Both the position numbers and the translations under genes were made by a program. The notes under the pieces are model-generated. The model was not told the origin of the DNA, ran no database searches, and worked only from the letters and a program-made list of their open reading frames with translations. From NCBI GenBank assembly GCA_946626795.1, contig CAMOUZ010000022.1:1-13979 (forward strand): a stretch of 13,979 nucleotides of DNA, read 5' to 3'. This document shows, one piece after another, positions 1-8,156 of the stretch. How positions within the stretch are numbered: the first letter of the stretch is position 1; the number at the start of each line of letters is the position of its first letter. The stretch comes from an uncultured Clostridia bacterium. GTDB taxonomy: Bacteria; Bacillota; Clostridia; Christensenellales; CAG-1252.

Positions 1-1
1 G

Positions 2-268
2 TTCGCGGCGAAGGTCGCGAGTCCCTTGATCAAGGGATATCGCAAGGCGGAAAAGTCCCTTGAAAAAAGGCTCCGTCCCTTCCTTGAAAAAAGGGAGGAA
101 AAGAGGCGAAAACGGCTTGCAGAAAGAGAGGAAAAGCGCCTCGCGCGAAGAAAGAAAAAAGAGGAGATCCGAGCGAAAAACGAGGCGGAAAAAGCGCGAA
201 AAGAGAGGCGTCCTCGGCGGAAACATCTTGCGAAAAACGGCTTGCGGCGCGTGGAGATCGAGCATTGA
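2..268 (+). CDS. C-terminal fragment of a Lys/Arg-rich protein, cut by the window edge
   Basis: The frame is open from base 2 to a TGA at 266-268, so this is most likely the end of a gene that starts outside the window; a TTG at 26 is a less likely start. The roughly 88 visible residues begin with a short mixed stretch (FAAKVASPLIKGYRKAEKSL) and then become an almost uninterrupted run of Lys, Arg, Glu and Ala, as expected for a basic, probably helical cytosolic tail. Several Clostridia proteins end this way, including the spore cortex membrane protein YabQ, whose last membrane segment is followed by a basic tail. That link is only a guess, and no usual yabQ neighbour such as divIC follows. 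The DNA is strongly purine-rich, which keeps other frames open too, so some doubt remains that this frame is coding. Confidence 0.45.
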   Translation, partial: FAAKVASPLIKGYRKAEKSLEKRLRPFLEKREEKRRKRLAEREEKRLARRKKKEEIRAKNEAEKARKERRPRRKHLAKNGLRRVEIEH

Positions 269-293
269 CGAAGCCGTTTGCACGCCCACGTAA

Positions 294-319
294 GTGCGGC
301 GGCGCCGCGCCCGCCGCGC
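294..319. repeat. GC-rich inverted repeat between two genes
   Basis: GCGGCGG (296-302) pairs perfectly with CCGCCGC (311-317) across an 8-base loop. A G-U pair and a G-C pair extend the stem at 295/318 and 294/319. It lies after the first gene's stop and 8 bases before the -35 box of the next promoter. The following bases are AAAATAATTG on the + strand, so it lacks the T-run of a normal intrinsic terminator. It may still stall or insulate transcription. Confidence 0.4.
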
Positions 320-326
320 AAAATAA

Positions 327-355
327 TTGACAGATTGCGTTTTTCGGAGTAAAAT
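327..355 (+). promoter_or_regulatory. Sigma-A promoter of the long operon
   Basis: TTGACA (327-332), a 17-base spacer and TAAAAT (350-355) give a near-perfect housekeeping promoter. Transcription would start near 362, about 20 bases before the first start codon. A GGAG at 373-376 is the ribosome binding site. No comparable promoter is visible before 9052, so this one probably serves all eight genes up to the terminator at 9018-9041. Confidence 0.8.
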
Positions 356-383
356 ATACGCAAGATAAAAACGGAGACGTGTG

Positions 384-1997
384 ATGACCATCAAATTTCT
401 CACGCCGGTGCAGCTCTGGCAGGACTTCGATCCCCAAGCCGCGCCGCTCGACATGGCAATAGCATATAATAACGAAGAAGGCGACTTGCGGCGCAAGGGC
501 GTCTATTTTACCGCGGAGACGAGCGAAGAAGGACAGATCCGCGCCTTTGCGGAGATCAAATCCGCGACGGCGCAGCCTAAGCGCATCTTGATCTCGGTGC
601 TCACCGAGCCCGAGCAACGCCCCATTTCCGGCAGTTTCGACGAGCTCTTGAAACGTGGGTTCGCGGTCGTCACCGTGGACGTCAGCGGCATCCCCGATCA
701 GAACGGGAACGCCACGAAATACCCGTCCGCCTATGATTACGCCTCTTTCGCGGCGGGCAAGCCCGATCGTTTTCTGGCCTCGCCTTCTGCGAAGCACTCC
801 CCCGTCTTCCTTTGGGCGAAGATCGTGCGCCGCGCCCTCACTCTCCTCGAATATCTCTATCCGAAAGCCACCATGGCGGTGCTCGGCACGCTCTCCGCGG
901 CGGACGTCGCTTGGCAAGTGGCGGCGATGGACAAAAGAATAAGCGCGCTCATCGCGCTCTTGGGGGATTATTCCGAGCCCCCCGTCCTCGAAGAGGACAG
1001 CTCGAATGCGGACAGCTATATCATGGCGCTCAGCGCGAAAAGCGCGGCGCGTATGGTGCGTTGTCCCTGTCTCGTCGCCACCTCGGCGAATCAACACGGC
1101 GGGGACGTGGAAAAGATCAGCGAAGTCATCCACCAGATCCCCGAGACCGTCCCTTACACCATCACGGTCACGCCGCGTCTCAACGGGCAGATCGACGAAT
1201 CGGACCTTCTCTCCACCTATAAATGGCTGGACAAGACCCTCCGCGGCGACAAGACCCCCGAGCTCCGTCTCACCTCTTCGCAGGAGGACGGTTTCGTGCG
1301 TTTCGTACTTCGCGAGCCCGCGGGAAGCGTGCGCGCCGCGTCTTTGCATCTCTCTTACAATAACGCCCCCGCGGAATACCGCCATTGGCACGAATTCCCG
1401 ATGAAAAAGAAAGAGGACGGCACCTATGTCGCGGACGTCCCCGTCTGGGCGGGCGATCGCGAAGTCATTTCCTACGCGACGGCGACGGTCTCCGGCGGAA
1501 TGACTTTCTCCACGAAAGCATCCTGCTCCCTTGTCTCTTCGACCCACCCCTATCATACGAGCCAATTCCTCTTGGATACGGCGTCCGATCACGGGTTTTA
1601 TTCGGATAATTCAAAAGAAACTTTCATTTCATACAAGGGTGATTTCCGCATCGCGGAATGCCCGGACGGCGTGCCGGGCTTTGCGGGAAAGGGGCTGCTT
1701 CGCACGAACATCCTCTCCGAAACGGGACGATACGAGCCGGCGTCTTCCCTGCATATCAGCGTATATTCGAAAAAGGATTCGACGGTCCGCATCTGCCTTT
1801 TGAAGGCGGAAGGCGACAGCATCCTCCGCTATACCGCGCTCTGTGAGGTGGAGGGCGAAGAATGGACTCGGCTCTCGCTCGAAACCGATGATTTCAAGAC
1901 GGAAGAGCTCATCCCGATGAAAGATTGGGAAGGGCTGCTCGGGATAATCCTTCCCGACACAGACGATAAATACTATAATAATTTCCTTTGGATGTAG
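384..1997 (+). CDS. Three-domain alpha/beta-hydrolase-like protein, probably catalytically dead
   Basis: This 537-residue protein has no signal peptide or membrane segment, so it should be cytosolic. Residues about 1-288 resemble the acetyl-esterase or PhoPQ-activated (PqaA-like) alpha/beta hydrolases: a strand ending RGFAVVTVDVSG, then a helix-strand-turn-helix around VLGTLSAAD (166-174). At that nucleophile elbow the expected GxSxG is GTLSA, with Leu where the Ser should be and a Ser one place later. No His appears in the segment where the catalytic His normally lies (about 262-272). Residues about 292-385 look like an Ig-type beta domain. Residues about 400-537 resemble a jelly-roll carbohydrate-binding fold that ends YNNFLW. 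ATG 384 is preferred to GTG 381 because GGAG at 373-376 is then 7 bases away. It is the first gene of the operon, 0-6 bases before the signal peptidase gene. The true substrate or ligand is unknown. Confidence 0.75.
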   Translation: MTIKFLTPVQLWQDFDPQAAPLDMAIAYNNEEGDLRRKGVYFTAETSEEGQIRAFAEIKSATAQPKRILISVLTEPEQRPISGSFDELLKRGFAVVTVDVSGIPDQNGNATKYPSAYDYASFAAGKPDRFLASPSAKHSPVFLWAKIVRRALTLLEYLYPKATMAVLGTLSAADVAWQVAAMDKRISALIALLGDYSEPPVLEEDSSNADSYIMALSAKSAARMVRCPCLVATSANQHGGDVEKISEVIHQIPETVPYTITVTPRLNGQIDESDLLSTYKWLDKTLRGDKTPELRLTSSQEDGFVRFVLREPAGSVRAASLHLSYNNAPAEYRHWHEFPMKKKEDGTYVADVPVWAGDREVISYATATVSGGMTFSTKASCSLVSSTHPYHTSQFLLDTASDHGFYSDNSKETFISYKGDFRIAECPDGVPGFAGKGLLRTNILSETGRYEPASSLHISVYSKKDSTVRICLLKAEGDSILRYTALCEVEGEEWTRLSLETDDFKTEELIPMKDWEGLLGIILPDTDDKYYNNFLWM

Positions 1998-2705
1998 GTG
2001 GATATGAGCGAAGTCAATGAAGGTCGCAAAGCGCTTCGACTTTTGGTCGAGATCGTAATATGCTTTTTCATCGCCGTCGTTTTGGTCGGCATCGTGCAAC
2101 AATTCTTCCTCGCCCCCGTCGGCGTGGTCGGCTCCTCGATGTATCCGACGATCAATTCGGAAGGAGACAAAGTCTTCGTGCAAAAACGCTTTTTCACGAT
2201 CAAGCGCGGCGACGTCGTGGTTTTTTACCGTCCGAACAGCGACAATGTGACCACGGAGAATCCCTCGAACTCCATCACCATTTCGGATTTTTTCAATTCG
2301 ATGCCTTTTGTGAATAAGATCCCCCATGTCAAAGAGGAATCTTCCTCCGACAGCGACTACACCTGCGTCATCAAGCGCGTCGTCGGGCTTCCCGGCGATA
2401 CCATCGAGATCCGCGACGATCCCGCAAATCCCGGCATCGCCCAGCTTTACGTGAACGGGAGCGTAGTGAAAAATGATTTCGTCATGCATTCCAAGACCCT
2501 CTTCGGCTACGGCGTGAAGACCCTGCCCGACGCCTCTTGGACGGTGGGCGAAGGCGAGCTCTTCGTCTTGGGCGACAACCGCGACAACAGCTTCGACAGC
2601 GAAGACTACGGCCCCATTCAATCGGATTGGCTGATGGGTCGGGTGGTGCTCGCAAGGATCGACGGCAAATACAAGTTCGGTCTCAAAATGTCGTATGACG
2701 AATGA
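1998..2705 (+). CDS. lepB: Signal peptidase I
   Basis: A membrane-anchored serine protease that removes signal peptides from exported proteins at the outer face of the membrane. Counting from GTG 1998 (235 residues), there is one N-terminal membrane segment (about 15-39), then the box with catalytic Ser47 (GSSMYPT, 45-51), IKRGDVVVF (68-76), the box with catalytic Lys126 (VIKRVVGLPGD, 124-134) and LGDNRDNSFDSEDYG (191-205). This Ser/Lys dyad with a single N-terminal anchor is the Gram-positive Sip type. It is longer than the roughly 185 residues of B. subtilis SipS because of an insert at about 80-122, rich in Ser, Asn and Asp, between the strand before the Lys box and the Lys box itself. The start may instead be ATG 2004, which follows a GGTGG very closely. 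It follows the preceding gene without a gap and overlaps the next by 4 bases. Confidence 0.95.
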   Translation: MDMSEVNEGRKALRLLVEIVICFFIAVVLVGIVQQFFLAPVGVVGSSMYPTINSEGDKVFVQKRFFTIKRGDVVVFYRPNSDNVTTENPSNSITISDFFNSMPFVNKIPHVKEESSSDSDYTCVIKRVVGLPGDTIEIRDDPANPGIAQLYVNGSVVKNDFVMHSKTLFGYGVKTLPDASWTVGEGELFVLGDNRDNSFDSEDYGPIQSDWLMGRVVLARIDGKYKFGLKMSYDE

Positions 2706-3496
2706 CTGATATGAAAAAGATTCTCCCCCTTTTGATCCTTATCCTTGCAACGACCTTCTGCTTCGGCGCTTGCAAGACGAAAAACAAGACGGTATATCAT
2801 ACCGTCCGTTTCGACGTTTCTTATCTTTCCGACGAAACGACGGCGCCCGAAGCTCTGACGGAAGAGGAAGGCGCCGTCATCACGCTTCCCTCCCTCTCCG
2901 TGGAGCCGACGCCCGGCACGGTCATCATCTGGACTGCGGATCTCACCTCCAAGAAGGAGTATGATCCTTCCTCTCCCCTGACCGAGGATCTCACCCTATA
3001 CGCCGTGGAAGTCGCGAAGTCTTATACAATCAGGTATCTTTTGGAGCAGGGACGAAACGCTGCCTCGAATCCCACTTCTTACAACGGCGCGACGGAGATC
3101 CTTCTTGCGAATCCGACCGCCGATCCTTTCTTCCATTTCGTAAAATGGACGTATGCCCTTGACCCCACCCATACGCCGATAACTTCCATCCCCGTCGGCA
3201 CGAGAGGCGACCTCGCCCTTCGCGCTTGGTTTCTCCCCAACGAATACCCCATCCTTTATTACGGACTGACCGACGCGGAAAAAGAGGACTTCCCCGAAAC
3301 GTATGTCTACGGCGAAACGCTCGCCTTGCCCATTCCGGAAAGAGCGGGGTACGATTTCCTCGGATACACCTCTTATAAAGACCCGACGCTCGCAGTGACC
3401 GCGCTCACGCCCGATCTCGTGGCGAATGAGACCTCCCGCATTTTCAGCGGCATCGTAAACCTTGCCTTACAGGCAAATTGGAGGGAGAAAGAATGA
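2702..3496 (+). CDS. Lipoprotein with three Listeria-Bacteroides (InlB-type) repeats
   Basis: Counted from the Met at 2711, the protein starts MKKILPLLIL, a basic n-region and hydrophobic core, and reaches a lipobox FGAC with Cys21. Phe at -3 is less usual than Leu. It should be lipid-anchored on the outer membrane face. The rest is three beta-grasp repeats of the Flg_new/Listeria-Bacteroides type at about 29-99, 105-174 and 179-257. They end in LTLYAVEV, LALRAWF and LALQANW, and the third carries the typical pattern G-E-T-L-x-L-P-x-P-x-R-x-G-Y-x-F-x-G-Y. Such repeats are usual in secreted or surface proteins of gut Bacillota, with a role in adhesion or spacing rather than catalysis. ATG 2702 overlaps the lepB stop as ATGA, while ATG 2711 gives the cleaner signal peptide. 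The gene overlaps the next by 4 bases. Its precise role is unknown. Confidence 0.85.
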   Translation: MTDMKKILPLLILILATTFCFGACKTKNKTVYHTVRFDVSYLSDETTAPEALTEEEGAVITLPSLSVEPTPGTVIIWTADLTSKKEYDPSSPLTEDLTLYAVEVAKSYTIRYLLEQGRNAASNPTSYNGATEILLANPTADPFFHFVKWTYALDPTHTPITSIPVGTRGDLALRAWFLPNEYPILYYGLTDAEKEDFPETYVYGETLALPIPERAGYDFLGYTSYKDPTLAVTALTPDLVANETSRIFSGIVNLALQANWREKE

Positions 3497-4212
3497 AAGT
3501 ATTGGTGACGGGAGCAAGCGGAGACATCGGCAGCGCGATCGTGCGCGCCTTCTTTTCGAGAGGAGACAGCGTGGCGATCCTTTATTTTTCGGATGAGGCT
3601 TCGGCAAATGCGCTCGCTTCGGAAGGCGCCGCGCTGGGGCTCCTCGCCGTGACGCAAAAGGCGGATCTTCGCGACGCAAAGGACACCCTGCGTGCCTTAG
3701 ACAACGTGCTTCGCACCTTTGGTGCGCCCGACATCCTCGTGAACGCCGCGGGGATCGACGATTACAACACCCTTTTCGACACCACGGCGGAAAAATGGGA
3801 CGAGATCTTCGCCGTCAACGCGCGCTCGGTCTTCCTGACCTCCGTTTGGGCGGCGAAACAAATGCTTGCGGGCGGGCGAATCGTGAATATCTCCTCGATC
3901 TGGGGGAGCCGCCCCGCGCCTTGCGAAGGCGCGTACGCGGCGTCCAAGGCGGCGGTGGAGAGCTTTACGAAGACCTTTGCTGCGGAAGCGGGAAGCCTCG
4001 GCATCACGGTGAACGCCGTCGCCGCGGGCTATATCGACACCAAGATGAACGCCCGTTTCTCCGAAGAAGAAAGAGAGGATTTCCTCTCCGCTCTCGCCAT
4101 CAAACGAATGGGGACCACGGAGGACGTCGTGAACGCCGTTCTCTTCCTTTCGGACGAGAGATCAGGCTATATCACGGGGCAGATCCTCGAAGTCTCGGGC
4201 GGAATGAAATAA
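3493..4212 (+). CDS. SDR-family NAD(P)-dependent oxidoreductase, FabG-like
   Basis: A 239-residue classical short-chain dehydrogenase/reductase of the usual length (about 240-250). It shows the nucleotide-binding TGASGDIG (6-13), NAAG (84-87), the active-site Asn109, Ser135 (in NISSIWG), Tyr148 and Lys152 (YAASK), and a C-terminal YITGQILEVSGGM as in 3-oxoacyl-ACP reductases. It should reduce a carbonyl or oxidise an alcohol in the cytosol. FabG itself is possible, but no other fatty-acid genes are nearby, so the substrate is left open. ATG 3493 is chosen because GGAGGGAG at 3480-3487 sits at good spacing, and it overlaps the lipoprotein stop as ATGA. Upstream TTG 3478 lies inside that ribosome binding site and is rejected. 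No membrane segments are seen. Confidence 0.92.
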   Translation: MKVLVTGASGDIGSAIVRAFFSRGDSVAILYFSDEASANALASEGAALGLLAVTQKADLRDAKDTLRALDNVLRTFGAPDILVNAAGIDDYNTLFDTTAEKWDEIFAVNARSVFLTSVWAAKQMLAGGRIVNISSIWGSRPAPCEGAYAASKAAVESFTKTFAAEAGSLGITVNAVAAGYIDTKMNARFSEEEREDFLSALAIKRMGTTEDVVNAVLFLSDERSGYITGQILEVSGGMK

Positions 4213-4250
4213 CGCGAAATCATCGAATTTTTCAAAAAAATATTAAGTTC

Positions 4251-4255
4251 GGAGG
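4251..4255 (+). promoter_or_regulatory. Ribosome binding site of the phosphohexomutase gene
   Basis: GGAGG lies 6 bases before ATG 4262 and fixes that start. The 49-base gap after the SDR gene is AT-rich, and I see no good -35/-10 pair there, so read-through from upstream is likely. Confidence 0.8.
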
Positions 4256-4261
4256 TATCTT

Positions 4262-6013
4262 ATGTCGAACGATTACACGGAGAATTACAAGCATTGGCTT
4301 GCGTCCGTCAAGCCGGAGGAGAAAGCGGAGCTTGAAGCGCTCGCCGCAGACGAAAAAGAGCTGAAAGAGCGTTTCAGTCTGCCTCTTGCCTTCGGGACGG
4401 CGGGCATGCGCGGCACCATCGGGCTCGGCACCTTCCGGATGAATCTTTACACCGTGGCGCGCGCTACGGCGGGACTTGCGGATTACATCACGGAACAAGG
4501 CGAAGATGCGATGAAGCGCGGCGTGGTGATTTCCTACGATACAAGGCGAATGAGCTTCGAATTCGCGATGGAGGCGGCGCGCGTGCTCGCTTATAACAAG
4601 ATCAAGGCGTATCTTTTCGAGGACGTCCGTCCCGTGCCCCTCTGCTCTTTCAGCGTGGGATATCTTAATACTTTCTCGGGCATCATGATCACGGCGAGTC
4701 ACAATCCCAAGGAATACAACGGCTATAAAGTCTATGGCGAAGACGGCGCACAGCTCTCCCCAGAAGCGACGGCGCGCGTCGTGAAATACATCGAAAAGCG
4801 CGATTACTTCGGCATCGGAAAGGCGGACGTGGACCCCTCGCGCGAGAACGTCCTCGGAAAGGACGGCTACGCCCTCGGTGATTATATCACCGTCATCGGC
4901 AAAAGCGTGGACGAAAAATACTTCGAGATCATCGAAAAACTCTCCCTCTCCCCCGAAGCGGTGGCGAAAGAAGGCGGCGATCTCAAAATCGTCTATACCC
5001 CCTTGCACGGAAGCGGCTATAAGCCCGTGACCACCATCCTTTCCCGCATGCATATCCCCTATAACGTCGTGCCCGAGCAGGCGCTTCCCGACGCGGAATT
5101 CCCGACCGTGAAGATGCCGAACCCCGAGATGCCCGACGCTTTGACCCTCGGCATCAAGCTCGCGGAAGAGCTTGGGAGCGACGTGGTCATCGGCACGGAT
5201 CCCGACGCGGACAGAATGGGCGTCGCCGTGCGCAAAGACACGGGAGATTTCGTTCTCCTTACGGGTAACCAGACCGGCGTGCTCCTGATGGACTATATTC
5301 TCCGCCGTCATCAAGAGAAGGGCACCCTTCCGAAGAACGCCGCCTGCGTCAAAACCATCGTCACGACCTCCCTCGCACGCAAAGTGGCGGAACATTACGG
5401 CGCCGTCTGCTTCGACGTGCTGACGGGCTTCAAATTCATCGGCGAGAAGATCGACCTCTTCCATAAAACGGGGGCACACACCTTCATGTTCGGCTACGAA
5501 GAGAGCTACGGTTACCTCGCGGGCACCCACGCGAAGGACAAAGACGCCGTGGTCTCTACGATGCTCTTTGCGGAAATGGTCTGCTATTACAAGAGCGTCG
5601 GCATCAGCCTTTACGAGAGGCTCCAAGAGATCTATCGCACTCTCGGCTACTATGCGGAGAAGACCATCTCCGTCTATTTCAAAGGCTTGCAGGGCATGGC
5701 GATCATGAGCGAGAAGACCCGCACCCTCCGCGACGTGGAGATCAAGAAGATCGCCGGATATAAAGTGGAGTCCGTGACCGACTTCATGACAAGCGAAAAG
5801 ACCTATTCTTCTGGCAAAAAGGAGAAAATCGACTTCCCGAAGAGCGACGTGATGTATTACGCGCTCGAAGGGGGAGATTGGGTGGTCATCCGCCCGAGCG
5901 GCACCGAACCGAAGCTCAAACTTTACGTCTCTTGCGGCGGCAAAAACGCCGAAGAAGCAACGGAGAAGGCGGAGACCCTCCTCAATGACATGAAAGGATA
6001 CGTGGAGCCGTGA
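4262..6013 (+). CDS. pgcA: Alpha-phosphoglucomutase/phosphomannomutase, PgcA type
   Basis: This enzyme interconverts hexose 1- and 6-phosphates, mainly glucose, and feeds UDP-glucose for glycolipid and envelope glycan synthesis. The 583 residues match the length of B. subtilis PgcA. The four family signatures appear in order: GTAGMRGTIG (45-54), the phosphoserine loop TASHNP with Ser146, the metal loop DPDADR (313-318) and the sugar loop GYEESYGY (411-418). The phosphate-binding loop RPSGTEPK (544-551) completes the active site, and all key residues are present, so it should be active. The stop overlaps the next gene's GTG as GTGA, indicating translational coupling to the decarboxylase-like gene. 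Phosphomannomutase activity alone is a less likely reading. Confidence 0.95.
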   Translation: MSNDYTENYKHWLASVKPEEKAELEALAADEKELKERFSLPLAFGTAGMRGTIGLGTFRMNLYTVARATAGLADYITEQGEDAMKRGVVISYDTRRMSFEFAMEAARVLAYNKIKAYLFEDVRPVPLCSFSVGYLNTFSGIMITASHNPKEYNGYKVYGEDGAQLSPEATARVVKYIEKRDYFGIGKADVDPSRENVLGKDGYALGDYITVIGKSVDEKYFEIIEKLSLSPEAVAKEGGDLKIVYTPLHGSGYKPVTTILSRMHIPYNVVPEQALPDAEFPTVKMPNPEMPDALTLGIKLAEELGSDVVIGTDPDADRMGVAVRKDTGDFVLLTGNQTGVLLMDYILRRHQEKGTLPKNAACVKTIVTTSLARKVAEHYGAVCFDVLTGFKFIGEKIDLFHKTGAHTFMFGYEESYGYLAGTHAKDKDAVVSTMLFAEMVCYYKSVGISLYERLQEIYRTLGYYAEKTISVYFKGLQGMAIMSEKTRTLRDVEIKKIAGYKVESVTDFMTSEKTYSSGKKEKIDFPKSDVMYYALEGGDWVVIRPSGTEPKLKLYVSCGGKNAEEATEKAETLLNDMKGYVEP

Positions 6014-7182
6014 CCCCTCTTTACGACGTCGTCAGAAAATACCGCGGGAAGCGCTTCCATATGCCTTCGCACGGCGGCAATGGACGGGGGCTTTACGCCT
6101 CCGCGCCTTATGACGTCACGGAACTCGGCTTTACGGACAATCTGCAAGCCCCGACAGGCGTCATCCTCCAAGCGGAAAAACTCGCCGCCGAGGCATACGG
6201 CGCGGAGAGCACCCTTTTCTTCGCGGGCGGCGCCACGGACGCCGTACAAACCGCGCTCTATATGCTCCGCGGAAAAAAGCTCGCCTTTCTCGGCGACATG
6301 CACAAGTCCTTCCATTCCGCCCTTCGCCTCTTTTCGATCGATTGTATACATCTGAAAGACGAGGAAGCGGCGGAAGACGCGGATTTCGACGTGTTATGCG
6401 TCACAAGTCCGAATTACTACGGCGAAATAAAGGACATCCCCCGTCTCGCGGCGCTTGCGGCGAAAAAAAGCACGAAGCTCCTCGTGGACGAAGCGCACGG
6501 CGCGCATTTCGCTTTCAGCTCCTTGCTGCCCGAAAGCGCCGTTTCTTACGCGGACTACGTCATCCACGGCATGCATAAGACCTTGCCCGTCTTCACGGGA
6601 GGCGCGCTTTTGCACGTAAAAAAGTCGGAGGACGCGGCGGCGCGTGAAGCGAGAGCGGAGGTCATCGGGACGAGCCCCTCTTATCTCGTGATGTGCAGTA
6701 TGGACTACGCAAGAGACCTTTTCCTGCGGAAAGGCGAAGCCTATTACGACGACGTGATCCGCCGCATCGAGAAGGCGAAAAAGCGCTATCCGAACCTAAC
6801 CTTTCTCCGAAACGACGATCCGACGCGCGTCGTCATCCTCCGCGAAAACGGCGGGAAAGCCCTCGCGGCACACCTCGAAAAGAAGGGGATCTTCGCGGAA
6901 GCGTCCGATCGCGACCGTCTGGTCCTCATCGTGACGCCTTATAACGTCCGCAGCCTGAAAAAGGCTTTTCGCCTGGCGTCTTCCTTTCAAGGAAAAAATG
7001 CGGAATATGCAGATATATCCGACATTATCGGGAAAGTGAGCGTGCAAGACGTCGGCGTCTATCCTCCGGGAGTGCCCCTCGTCAGAGCGGGCGAGATCTT
7101 CACGGAAGAGAGCGTCGGGATCCTACGTGCGAATTTAGATAGACTTTTCGGCACGGTAAATGGTAAAATATTGACGAAATGA
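6010..7182 (+). CDS. PLP-dependent Orn/Lys/Arg decarboxylase-family protein (YaaO-like)
   Basis: A fold-type I PLP enzyme of 390 residues. Visible are the N-terminal FHMPSHGGN (16-24, for the usual HMPGHKGG), DEAHGAHF (160-167) with the PLP-pyridine Asp160, the Schiff-base Lys190 in HGMHKTLPVFTGGA, and the family signature YPPGVPL (351-357). Relatives decarboxylate arginine, lysine or ornithine. B. subtilis YaaO belongs to this group, and it too lies near holB and yaaT. The protein is about 90 residues shorter than typical members, chiefly toward the C-terminus, and the N-terminal PGHKG motif is altered, so the substrate cannot be stated. GTG 6010 gives the family-typical start (TPLYDVVRKY). 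It overlaps pgcA by 4 bases and the holB ATG by 4 bases. Confidence 0.88.
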   Translation: MTPLYDVVRKYRGKRFHMPSHGGNGRGLYASAPYDVTELGFTDNLQAPTGVILQAEKLAAEAYGAESTLFFAGGATDAVQTALYMLRGKKLAFLGDMHKSFHSALRLFSIDCIHLKDEEAAEDADFDVLCVTSPNYYGEIKDIPRLAALAAKKSTKLLVDEAHGAHFAFSSLLPESAVSYADYVIHGMHKTLPVFTGGALLHVKKSEDAAAREARAEVIGTSPSYLVMCSMDYARDLFLRKGEAYYDDVIRRIEKAKKRYPNLTFLRNDDPTRVVILRENGGKALAAHLEKKGIFAEASDRDRLVLIVTPYNVRSLKKAFRLASSFQGKNAEYADISDIIGKVSVQDVGVYPPGVPLVRAGEIFTEESVGILRANLDRLFGTVNGKILTK

Positions 7183-8156
7183 AAGCCGACCTCAGATACG
7201 AGAAAGAGGTGCGTGAGTCCTCTGCCTTCCGAACCATCGAATCCGACCTGCGACGCGGAGAATTCTCCCACGCTTATTTCATCCTTTCGGAGGACAAGGA
7301 CGCTCTGGACACCCTTTTCGCCCTCATCGCGATGCGCGTCTACTGCGAGGACGCCTGTCTGGAATGTAAAGAATGCCGCAAGGTGCTTATGCGTTCCAAG
7401 CCCGACGTCAAGTATCTCGCGGAGGGAGAAGAAAATTTCTCCGTGGAAGAGATGTCCGCCCTGACCGAAGACGCGGGAATGACCTCCTTTGAGGGCGGCG
7501 CGAAGCTTTATTTCTTCAAGAACTTCGAGCGCGTCTCGGAAGCAGCGCAAAATAAGCTTCTGAAAACGCTGGAAGAGCCCTATCCGGGCGTTCATTTTAT
7601 CCTCTCCGCAGCGAATGCGGCGAGCGCGCTCCCGACGGTCTTATCGAGGGTGAAACAGGTCATCTTGTCCGCCTTTCCCGAAGAAGCTCTCCGCGAAGGA
7701 CTGCTTCGCAGCGGCGTCTCCCCCGAAAGAGCCGCGCGCGGCGCTAGGATCGGTCAAGGCAGTTTCACAAGGGCGCGTGCGCTTGCGGCGGACGAAGATT
7801 TCGCGCGGCACGTTTCCGAAGTGTCCGGCATGGTGCGGAACCTAAAAAAGAGCTCGGACATACGCACCTTCCTCCGCGCCCCCTTCTTCTCGAAAGATCG
7901 CATCCTCTCCACCCTCTCCATCTTGGAGATCGTGCTGGGAGACGCGGTGAAGCTCCATCTCGGACTTCCCCCGACGCTTTCGGAGATCGCGGAGGACCTT
8001 GCGGAGATCGCGGAGATGTACACGACGGCGGCGCTCGGCGCGGCGCTGGACGTCATAACGACCTGCCGCATACGTTTGAAGGCGAACTGCCTTGCGCAAA
8101 ACGTGGCGGACTACTTGATGCTTAAAATGGTGGAGGTAAAATACAAATGCCGATAA
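7179..8156 (+). CDS. holB: DNA polymerase III delta' subunit
   Basis: Delta' is the structural arm of the clamp loader that opens and loads the beta clamp during replication. The 325 residues contain a C4 zinc module (Cys56, 60, 63, 66), the clamp-loader signature AQNKLLKTLEEP (123-134) and TVLSR (153-157), where the SRC motif reads SRV: the arginine finger is kept but the Cys is lost. The P-loop region reads HAYFILSEDKDALD and has no Walker A, as expected because delta' does not hydrolyse ATP. A C-terminal helical collar follows, ending in the usual pattern R-L-K-A-N-C-L-A-Q-N. DnaX (tau/gamma) is excluded by the missing Walker A. It overlaps the previous gene by 4 bases and ricT by 10. In B. 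subtilis holB also directly precedes yaaT. Confidence 0.92.
   Translation: MKADLRYEKEVRESSAFRTIESDLRRGEFSHAYFILSEDKDALDTLFALIAMRVYCEDACLECKECRKVLMRSKPDVKYLAEGEENFSVEEMSALTEDAGMTSFEGGAKLYFFKNFERVSEAAQNKLLKTLEEPYPGVHFILSAANAASALPTVLSRVKQVILSAFPEEALREGLLRSGVSPERAARGARIGQGSFTRARALAADEDFARHVSEVSGMVRNLKKSSDIRTFLRAPFFSKDRILSTLSILEIVLGDAVKLHLGLPPTLSEIAEDLAEIAEMYTTAALGAALDVITTCRIRLKANCLAQNVADYLMLKMVEVKYKCR
8132..8136 (+). promoter_or_regulatory. Ribosome binding site of ricT inside holB
   Basis: GGAGG lies within the last codons of holB, 10 bases before ATG 8147, and supports that start despite the 10-base overlap with holB. Confidence 0.65.

Noticed and set aside
30..1592. 520-residue minus-strand frame opposite the first two genes
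   Set aside because: Low-complexity shadow frame crossing the promoter at 327-355 and the intergenic palindrome; no family features.
4213..4261. Internal promoter before pgcA
   Set aside because: TATTAA at 4241-4246 has no acceptable -35 at 16-18 bases upstream. The AT-rich gap alone is not evidence.
4232..5626. 464-residue minus-strand frame opposite pgcA
   Set aside because: Shadow of a clear mutase gene; no start signals and a His/Arg/Asp-rich random composition.
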